From an uncultured Oscillospiraceae bacterium (GTDB taxonomy: Bacteria; Bacillota_A; Clostridia; Oscillospirales; Oscillospiraceae): a stretch of 9,092 nt of DNA. The stretch is from positions 1 through 9,092 of the forward strand of contig CAJUAW010000017.1 of NCBI GenBank assembly GCA_910584605.1. The letters are read 5' to 3'. The position numbers and the translations under genes were made by a program. This document shows positions 1 to 4,245 of this stretch, in pieces; within the stretch, counting starts at the first letter, position 1, and each line of letters starts with the position of its first letter. A model generated the notes under the pieces. That model was given only the letters and a program-made list of their open reading frames with translations, ran no database searches and had not been told where the DNA came from.

Positions 1-1867
1 CCAGAGTGCCGCGGATGCTGGAAACCTGGTTGATCGCGCTCCGGATGGTGTTGATTGCAGCACCGGCGCTCTCCTGGTCGGCAATGCTGAGGCCAGCGAC
101 ACCCAGAGCAGTGGCATGGACATCACCGATGTTGACCTTCAGCTGGTTGAACTCCTCAGAGGTGTCGCCAATCTGCAGGGTCAGAGCATTGCCAGCTTCC
201 TTCTCTACAACGGTGTTGGAGGTAACACTGTCAAACTTCTGAATCTGGTGCTCAAGGCCGTTGTCAGTCTCGGTCAGGTTGGCATCACCGGTATAGGTGG
301 TGCGCTCGGTGATGATCAGAGCTTCGCCACCCTTGACCACCTGAACGTCGAACATCTCGTTGTCCTTTGCGGCCACGGACAAACGGTCCAGAGCCTTGCG
401 CAAATCATCCCCCGCACCATTGGCAGTAGTGCCCAGCTTATCCAGGCCGCGGATGTCCACTACATGGACATTGTCGGCGTACTCACCATTGAACACTTCA
501 TCGCTCTTGGCAAAGACGTAGTAGTCATCGCCCAGCTTCACACCCGCACCGTCTGCGAAGAACTTGGTAATGTCATTGTATCCATCATTCTTATTCGTAT
601 TGGTCGGAGTAGCGGCCTGGAAGCGAATCAAAGCCTCAGCATAGATGGTGCCGGCGGGAGTGGTGCCTTCGTTGATGTTATCGGTGGCGGGGTGGGTAGT
701 CTCGCCGTTCACATAGTTGGTAAATGTCTCCTCAAGCGAACCAGCAGTGGGCGCACTAACAGTAGGCTTGTAGTTCAGGCCCACATTGTAGTTGCCCTGG
801 AAATAGTTAGTGGTATTTCCATTCCTCTGAGCAACGGTCGCAGCATCATTGTAGCCCTTATCGCTCATCTCAAAGCGCAGCTTATCGCCATCTTCCAAGG
901 TAACATTGTACTCAATGAACGTTGCTTCATCGGCGGCACCTGCAGTCGTGCCAGTACCAACCTTGAGGTATACCTTGCCGCCGTTCTTCTCGATGGTTTC
1001 CATGATAGACTGAGCAATGTTCTGGGAGGTAATACCGTCTTTGTCAGCGGTCACGTCGTATGTGACGCGCGTCCCATCAGTCTTCAAGTACAGGGCATTG
1101 TTCGTGGCACCTGTTGCACTAGCGTCTGTCGTATAGTTGCCGTCCAAACCGAGGACCAGGCCAGAGATGCTCTTGCCTGCGGTGAAGTTGCCGTTGGTGG
1201 TACCGTCCAGGTTAATAGTGAAAGCGGTCTTTCCGCCTACAGCAGCGTCCTTATGGTAGCGGATACTCTTGTCACTAGCATAGAGTTCTGTAGCCGTGGA
1301 ACCAAAATTAACACCAGTCAAATCCAGGCCGCCTTCGGTATTCTTGAGGGCTGTTGTCCCATCAGCAGCTATACCGAAGGAGTTGCTGCTCATCACCATG
1401 TCATTAATCTGAGTGGTGGTGGTGGCCCGGCGGCCGTTAGCGTCCAGGGAGCCGTCCAGCAGCTTGATGCCGTTGAAGTTGGCGGAGTCCGCGATACGGT
1501 CGATTTCGGAGTTCAGCTGGTCGACCTCCTGCTGGAGGGCGGCACGGTCGGTCTCGTTGTCGTAGGTGCCGTTGGCGGACTGGGTGGCCAGGGTGACCAT
1601 GCGGTTGAGCATGTCCTGGACCTCCTGCATCGCGCCCTCAGCGGTCTTCACCAGGGAGATGCCGTCCTTGACGTTCTTGGAGGCGGCTTCCAGACCGGAG
1701 ATCTGAGCGCGCATCTTCTCGGAAATGGCCAGACCGGCGGCGTCGTCGCCGGCGCGGTTGATCTTGTAGCCGGAGGACAGCTTCTCCAGGTTCTTGGTGA
1801 CGGCGGAAGTGTTCAGGTTGTAGTTGCGGTAGGCGTTCATCGCCGCGATGTTGTGTTGAATCCTCAT
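1..1867 (-). CDS. Flagellin, long form, 3' end cut by window edge
   Basis: Flagellin is the subunit of the flagellar filament; it is exported by the flagellar type III system and polymerises outside the cell. The protein starts MRIQHNIAAMNAYRN and runs through the classic conserved N-terminal D0/D1 domain (about residues 1-143), with LEKLSSGYKINRAGDDAAGL, then SEKMRAQISGL, and FNGIKLLDG near its end. Residues about 144-570 are a variable, Thr/Asn/Gly-rich D2/D3-like region. The C-terminal D1 domain begins near the left edge (SAINQVSSIRGTL); roughly 60-75 residues are probably missing beyond the window. The 622 visible residues make it far longer than compact flagellins such as Bacillus Hag (about 300). 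ATG at 1867 is supported by AAAGGAAG seven bases upstream. I traced the frame without stops. No own sigma-28 promoter is visible in the 171 bases upstream, so it is probably transcribed through the 134-aa gene from the promoter at 2504-2530. The symbol could be fliC or hag. Confidence 0.97.
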   Translation of the reverse strand, partial: MRIQHNIAAMNAYRNYNLNTSAVTKNLEKLSSGYKINRAGDDAAGLAISEKMRAQISGLEAASKNVKDGISLVKTAEGAMQEVQDMLNRMVTLATQSANGTYDNETDRAALQQEVDQLNSEIDRIADSANFNGIKLLDGSLDANGRRATTTTQINDMVMSSNSFGIAADGTTALKNTEGGLDLTGVNFGSTATELYASDKSIRYHKDAAVGGKTAFTINLDGTTNGNFTAGKSISGLVLGLDGNYTTDASATGATNNALYLKTDGTRVTYDVTADKDGITSQNIAQSIMETIEKNGGKVYLKVGTGTTAGAADEATFIEYNVTLEDGDKLRFEMSDKGYNDAATVAQRNGNTTNYFQGNYNVGLNYKPTVSAPTAGSLEETFTNYVNGETTHPATDNINEGTTPAGTIYAEALIRFQAATPTNTNKNDGYNDITKFFADGAGVKLGDDYYVFAKSDEVFNGEYADNVHVVDIRGLDKLGTTANGAGDDLRKALDRLSVAAKDNEMFDVQVVKGGEALIITERTTYTGDANLTETDNGLEHQIQKFDSVTSNTVVEKEAGNALTLQIGDTSEEFNQLKVNIGDVHATALGVAGLSIADQESAGAAINTIRSAINQVSSIRGTL

Positions 1868-1874
1868 TTTAAAG

Positions 1875-1882
1875 CTTCCTTT
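1875..1882 (-). promoter_or_regulatory. Flagellin ribosome binding site, possible CsrA site 2
   Basis: On the minus strand this reads AAAGGAAG, seven bases before the flagellin ATG at 1867. It fixes the start codon. The AGGA core also fits the minimal CsrA target, so it could be the second, translation-blocking CsrA site of a hag-like leader together with the stem-loop at 1915-1940. The SD role is certain from position; the CsrA role is inference. Confidence 0.8.
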
Positions 1883-1891
1883 CAATAAAAT

Positions 1892-1912
1892 GTTTGTCCA
1901 ATCGGATCAAAC
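1892..1912 (-). promoter_or_regulatory. Leader hairpin 2 before the flagellin RBS
   Basis: On the minus strand the arms GTTTG and TCC pair with GGA and CAAAC. This gives an eight-pair stem with one bulged A and the four-base loop GATT. It lies ten bases upstream of the SD sequence and just downstream of the larger stem-loop at 1915-1940. It may shape the flagellin leader RNA. No function is shown. Confidence 0.5.
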
Positions 1913-1914
1913 TC

Positions 1915-1940
1915 ATGCCGGTACATCCATGCTCCGGCAT
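1915..1940 (-). promoter_or_regulatory. CsrA-type stem-loop in flagellin leader
   Basis: Perfect seven-base arms ATGCCGG and CCGGCAT enclose a 12-base loop, which on the transcript reads AGCAUGGAUGUA. CsrA prefers a GGA in a hairpin loop, with the selected consensus RUACARGGAUGU. The loop region matches that at 9 of 12 positions, including the whole GGAUGU core. In Bacillus subtilis, CsrA represses hag translation through two leader sites, one overlapping the SD, and FliW relieves this. Here the second site would be AAAGGAAG at 1875-1882. Sequence and fold are seen; CsrA control is inferred by analogy, and no csrA or fliW gene is in the window. Confidence 0.6.
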
Positions 1941-2002
1941 TTTGGGTGGAGCGCCTCCCTCCGGTATCCGGCCGGACTGCCGTCGGGCGGTGCGGGACTA
2001 TA

Positions 2003-2031
2003 TTTCAACCGGTTCGCGAAACCGGGTGAAA
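2003..2031 (-). terminator. 29-bp inverted repeat between small regulator gene and flagellin
   Basis: The arms TTTCAACCGGTT (2003-2014) and AACCGGGTGAAA (2020-2031) pair at 11 of 12 positions around a five-base centre. It begins eight bases past the stop of the 134-aa gene on the transcript. There is no U-run after it, so it is not a standard intrinsic terminator. It may be a weak terminator or attenuator, a 3' end stabiliser that separates the regulator and flagellin parts of one message, or a protein-binding dyad. Confidence 0.45.
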
Positions 2032-2038
2032 CCGAAGG

Positions 2039-2443
2039 TCAAACGGCGGGGTCCTGGGCCTCTTCCCGGCGGAGGGCGGCGTTGTAAAAGGTGGCCTTGG
2101 CCATGCCGCAGGCGCTGGCCGCCTGCTGGAGGGACATCTGGCCGCTGCGCCAGGCTTGGCGGAGCTGGTCGAAGTTGTCCGGCAGGGGGGCGGCGGGCCG
2201 TCCGAACCGGACGCCCTTGGCTTTGGCGGCGGCGATGCCCTCCGCCTGCTTCTGGCGGCGGCCCTCCCGGCGGCTCTGGTCGGCGGCGGAGAGGAACAGC
2301 TGGGAGACGAAGTCGCTGAGCAGCTCCTTGCTCTGCACGCTCTCCAGGGCGGCCAGGTCGGAGGAAATTTCCCTGGCCAGTCTCTGCAGCTTTGCCTGAA
2401 GCTCCTCCCGGCTGAGTTCCCGCTCATCGGAAGCGTATGCCAT
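2039..2443 (-). CDS. Catalytic-domain-less serine recombinase paralogue (HTH protein)
   Basis: This is a 134-aa protein with no known name. Residues about 39-82 align with the end of the neighbouring recombinase catalytic domain: the long dimerisation helix and the linker RRQKQAEGIAAAKAKG...FGRP (QRQAEGIAAARLRG...FGRR in the neighbour). Residues about 88-125 are a resolvase-type helix-turn-helix (LQQAASACGMAKATFYNAAL). The whole nucleophile region, with its YxRxS motif and the DRLGR motif, is absent and is replaced by a charged, coiled-coil-like N-terminus (SREELQAKLQRLAREISSDL). It should dimerise and bind DNA but cannot cut it. ATG at 2443 has AGGAGG seven bases upstream, so this is a gene and not a decayed fragment. 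It lies between the putative sigma-28 promoter and flagellin, as first gene of that transcript. It could be a repressor, an accessory factor for inversion, or a FljA-like regulator; its function is not known. Confidence 0.85.
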   Translation of the reverse strand: MAYASDERELSREELQAKLQRLAREISSDLAALESVQSKELLSDFVSQLFLSAADQSRREGRRQKQAEGIAAAKAKGVRFGRPAAPLPDNFDQLRQAWRSGQMSLQQAASACGMAKATFYNAALRREEAQDPAV

Positions 2444-2459
2444 AGCTGGTCCTCCTCTC

Positions 2460-2487
2460 TGTTACTCAAACTATACTTTGTGTGACA
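2460..2487. repeat. Left 28-bp recombinase-type crossover site
   Basis: This is a partly palindromic site: 22 of 28 positions obey the dyad. It has outer half-site motif TGTTAC facing GTGACA and centre AAACTATACTTT. The length and dyad are those of small serine recombinase sites. The central dinucleotide is AT (2473-2474), as in resolvase site I. It sits inside the presumed 5' leader of the 134-aa gene, next to the SD. Confidence 0.6.
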
Positions 2488-2503
2488 AGTGATTCTGAAA
2501 TCT

Positions 2504-2530
2504 ATATCGGACGTAATCCGGAAAACTTTA
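2504..2530 (-). promoter_or_regulatory. Sigma-28 / SigD flagellar promoter
   Basis: On the minus strand it reads TAAAGTTT (2523-2530), 11 bases, then TCCGATAT (2504-2511). The FliA/SigD consensus is TAAAGTTT-N11-GCCGATAA, or TAAA-N15-GCCGATAT in Bacillus. The -35 block is exact, the spacing is exact, and the -10 block differs from the Bacillus form only in its first base. Transcription would start near 2497 and run left through the left crossover site, the 134-aa gene and the flagellin. It lies between the two inverted sites. Confidence 0.8.
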
Positions 2531-2564
2531 GCTTTTTTAAAAACTTTTTTACGCAATTATTTTT

Positions 2565-2592
2565 TGCTACCGAAAGTATAGTTTTTGTAACA
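2565..2592. repeat. Right 28-bp recombinase-type crossover site
   Basis: This is the inverted partner of 2460-2487, with centre AAAGTATAGTTT and outer half-site TTGTAACA on the right. Internal dyad symmetry is 20 of 28. Its centre (2578-2579, AT) is 105 bp from the left site's centre, close to ten helical turns. Confidence 0.6.
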
Positions 2593-2602
2593 GAAAAGGC
2601 AT

Positions 2603-2648
2603 AAAAAAAGCTGTATCCCCGCCGGTTTTGGCAGGGATACAGTTTTTT
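2603..2648. terminator. Bidirectional intrinsic terminator
   Basis: CTGTATCCC (2611-2619) pairs perfectly with GGGATACAG (2634-2642); an inner GCC/GGC pairing extends the stem. Seven A's lie on the left (2603-2609) and six T's on the right (2643-2648), so it works on both strands. It ends the recombinase message, whose stop codon overlaps its right edge. It would also block plus-strand transcripts from the switch promoter if that were inverted. Confidence 0.9.
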
Positions 2649-3255
2649 ATCCTGATTGAGCGCGCAATTGTTTCACTTTACGGAGGAAGGTCTGGTAGGA
2701 GATGCCCAGCTGGGACGCGGCCTTCCGGGAGGAGACCTGGCCGTCGATCCACTGCTGGGCCAGCTCGGAGAAGCGTTCCGGCATTTCCATGGGCCTGCGG
2801 CCGAACTGGGTCCCCCGCAGGCGCGCGGCGGCGATGCCCTCCGCCTGGCGCTGGCGGATGTTTTCCCGTTCGGTCTGGGCCACGTAGCTGAGCAGCTGAA
2901 GCACAATGTCTGCGATCAGGGTACCGGTCAGGTCGCGGCCCCTCCGGGTGTCCAGCAGAGGCATGTCCAGCACCACGATGGCGGCCTCCAGCTGTTTGGT
3001 GATCATCCCCCACTGCTCCAGGATTTCCGCGTAGTTCCGGCCCAGCCGGTCGATGCTCTTCACGACCAGCACGTCCCCCGGACGCAGGCTCTGCATCAGC
3101 CGCTGGTAGCTGGGCCGCTTGAAGTCCTTTCCGGACTGCTTTTCCACGATGATGTGTTCCTCCGCCACGCCGAACTCCCGCATTGCGTCCAGCTGACGTG
3201 TCTCATTCTGGTCCCGGGTGGACACCCGGACGTAACCGTAGGTAATCTCTCTCAT
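2647..3255 (-). CDS. Small serine recombinase, invertase/resolvase family
   Basis: This is a 202-aa site-specific recombinase close in length to Hin, Gin and TnpR (185-193). The catalytic domain (about 1-130) has YGYVRVS with nucleophile Ser12 and Arg10, and KSIDRLGRNY with Asp69, Arg70 and Arg73. Then come a long dimerisation helix (about 110-145), the linker RQRQAEGIAAARLRG, and a C-terminal helix-turn-helix (SRKAASQLGISYQTF). All key residues are present, so it should be active. I start it at 3255 because GGGGAGGACC stands just upstream; an in-frame start 21 codons further up lacks support. The paired sites at 2460-2592, and no other partner genes such as a transposase, make it a candidate invertase for the flagellin promoter. 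The alternative is a resolvase left from a former element. Confidence 0.93.
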   Translation of the reverse strand: MREITYGYVRVSTRDQNETRQLDAMREFGVAEEHIIVEKQSGKDFKRPSYQRLMQSLRPGDVLVVKSIDRLGRNYAEILEQWGMITKQLEAAIVVLDMPLLDTRRGRDLTGTLIADIVLQLLSYVAQTERENIRQRQAEGIAAARLRGTQFGRRPMEMPERFSELAQQWIDGQVSSRKAASQLGISYQTFLRKVKQLRAQSG

Positions 3256-3270
3256 ATGCGGTCCTCCCCA

Positions 3271-3296
3271 ATTTGATATACTGCATTGTACCAAAT
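3271..3296. promoter_or_regulatory. 26-bp dyad upstream of the recombinase gene
   Basis: ATTTG and CAAAT form the outer ends of a 26-bp dyad, with 20 of 26 positions symmetric. It lies six bases beyond the SD of the recombinase gene. Its right half TTGTACCA (3286-3293) matches the half-site TTGTAACA of the right crossover site at 7 of 8 bases. It may be an operator through which the recombinase or its catalytic-less paralogue controls expression. The promoter must be in or near it, but I see no clear -35/-10 pair. Confidence 0.4.
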
Positions 3297-3331
3297 CAGG
3301 GCCGGTCTGCCCGTCCATTTCCCGCGCCGGC

Positions 3332-4051
3332 TCACTTCAGTCCGGCCACCTGCATAAAATGCTGCTTCACCGCCGGGTCCTCAAAATACACCCGCACCCC
3401 CCGGATGGCCCGGGTCAGGAGCACGTAATAGATCTGCCGAATATACTCGCTCAGCTCCTCAAGGGTGAAGCTCCCTTTGGGCGGCGTGCCGTTCACGTCA
3501 TAGTAATGCTCCCGCGCCGCCGCCACCACACCCCCGCAGACCGTCAGGTCCCGGGCGACCACAACCCCCGCGTAGTCCAGGTCCACCCCCTGGACCGCGT
3601 GGATCGAGCCGATCTCATCCTCGCTCCCCGGCCGGGCGATCCAGCTTTCATGGGTGGAGTTCCATTTCCACTGGCCCCCGCCGTCCTCCTTCCAGTCAAA
3701 GGGGGCGTACAGCCTGTGTCCCGGCTTGTACTTGCTGACCCAAGGTCTGGCATACCCGGCCAGCACCCGGCACTGGGCGGAGGGATAATGCTGCCGCTTT
3801 CCGTCTACATACTCAAACAGTGCATGGATGGAGTCCACCACCCCAAAGTAGGCGTCCGGCGACGGGTTCTGAAACACACCGGGATCAAATCCCGCCTCCC
3901 CCAGCTGCAGGAAGGCGCAGATCCCGTTGACGTAGTCCTCCGCCGTATAGCCGGCCCCCTCGTCCGCCACCTGGACCCGGAACTGGGCGGTCAGCCGGCG
4001 CTCCTGAAGGCCGTGCTCCCGGACACGAGTGATGTCAATATGGGACAACAA
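3332..4051 (-). pseudogene. DUF2075 / Schlafen-type helicase, C-terminal remnant
   Basis: About 239 codons match the C-terminal third of DUF2075 ATPase/helicase proteins (family usually about 600 aa or more). Visible helicase parts are LTAQFR (motif IV region), EIGSIHAVQGVDLDYAGVVV (motif V) and YYVLLTRAIRGVRVYFED (motif VI). The N-terminal half with Walker A, Walker B and motif III is missing, so it cannot hydrolyse ATP. There is no ATG or SD at its upstream end: the first possible start is TTG at 4051, and the frame runs on into AT-rich, non-family sequence until a TAA at 4133-4135. The break coincides with a 26-bp repeat and with a drop in GC, so insertion or recombination by the large-serine-recombinase element is the likely cause. 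Whether a short protein is still made is unclear. Confidence 0.85.
4025..4050 (+). repeat. 26-bp repeat, copy A
   Basis: This is ACGAGTGAT, eight variable bases, then GGGACAACA. It lies at the broken end of the helicase remnant, and its ACGAGTGAT half is inside the remnant's reading frame. It is direct to copy B, 99 bases away, with 20 of 26 identical. It could be an attachment-site half or a scar of recombination. Confidence 0.65.
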
Positions 4052-4123
4052 ATTTTTTGAAATTTTCTGAATCCGTGTATTTGCAAGGGTTTCAGGGATT
4101 TTGCAAAAATCCGTTTGAGTAAA

Positions 4124-4149
4124 ACGAGTGATTTATAATAGGGACAACA
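4124..4149 (+). repeat. 26-bp repeat, copy B
   Basis: This is ACGAGTGAT, TTATAATA, GGGACAACA, with the same spacing as copy A. It is inverted relative to copy C at 4220-4245 (23 of 26 identical), and ATAATAGGGACAACA is a perfect 15-bp inverted repeat between them. On the minus strand the B/C pair could also fold as a long-loop hairpin after the last recombinase gene. Confidence 0.65.
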
Positions 4150-4219
4150 TCAAGCATTACTCCCCAAAATCGTGTGTTTTCAATGGTTTTCGCCACCAGA
4201 ACTTATCGTACATTCACTG

Positions 4220-4245
4220 TGTTGTCCCTATTATTACTCACACGT
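4220..4245 (-). repeat. 26-bp repeat, copy C (inverted)
   Basis: Read on the minus strand: ACGTGTGAG, TAATAATA, GGGACAACA. It covers the last codons and TAA stop of the third large recombinase, so the element's last gene runs right up to this repeat. This is what one expects for a recombinase gene placed next to its own terminal or attachment site. Confidence 0.65.

Larger units (their letters stand above)
2459..2593. other. Putative invertible promoter segment (flagellar phase switch)
   Basis: Two inverted 21-base arms (2459-2479 and 2573-2593, 19 of 21 identical as inverted repeats) enclose an AT-rich stretch that holds a near-consensus sigma-28 promoter directed at the 134-aa gene and flagellin. 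Recombination between the two site centres would invert 105 bp and turn the promoter toward the terminator at 2603-2648, switching the flagellin transcript OFF. A small serine recombinase of the invertase/resolvase family is coded next to it. The layout resembles promoter-inversion switches such as Hin/fljB in Salmonella or the C. difficile flagellar switch. Inversion itself is not shown by this single sequence. Confidence 0.6.
4025..4222. repeat. Diverged tandem duplication, period about 97-99 bp
   Basis: Besides the 26-bp elements at 4025 and 4124, a second block recurs in the same order: 4074-4092 and 4171-4189 (CGTGT-TTT-CAA-GG-TTT, 16 of 19 identical). Two similar units thus stand head to tail between the helicase remnant and the recombinase operon. 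This stretch codes for nothing I can support. It also holds a 17-bp dyad at 4096-4112 (GGATTTT facing AAAATCC). It may be two related element ends or attachment sites side by side. Confidence 0.55.

Noticed and set aside
116..1888. Long plus-strand open frame (590 codons) opposite the flagellin
   Set aside because: It is the antisense of a clear flagellin gene. The translation has no recognisable domain, is full of Val/Gly/Leu runs typical of a mirrored GC-rich gene, and has no RBS.
1900..1905. CCGATT on the minus strand as a sigma-28 -10 box for flagellin
   Set aside because: There is no TAAA at the right distance (only TACC), and it is the loop of a leader hairpin downstream of the CsrA-type stem-loop, which must be transcribed to work.
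2005..2556. Minus-strand 183-codon frame overlapping the 134-aa gene
   Set aside because: It is in a different frame, its body is Arg/Pro/Ser-rich low-complexity translation of GC-rich DNA, and it spans the promoter and the left inverted site. The 134-aa frame has the RBS and the homology.
3256..3318. Longer N-terminus for the small serine recombinase
   Set aside because: The extra 21 codons lie over the SD and the dyad, have no own RBS, and the family fold begins directly at MREITYGYVRVS.
3359..4060. Plus-strand 233-codon frame opposite the helicase remnant
   Set aside because: It shows no family resemblance and is the complement of recognisable helicase motifs V and VI.
4150..4219. Mini transposable element or CRISPR-like unit between repeat copies B and C
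   Set aside because: It has only one inverted pair, no target duplication flanking it and no regular spacer series, so I keep it as part of the recombination junction.
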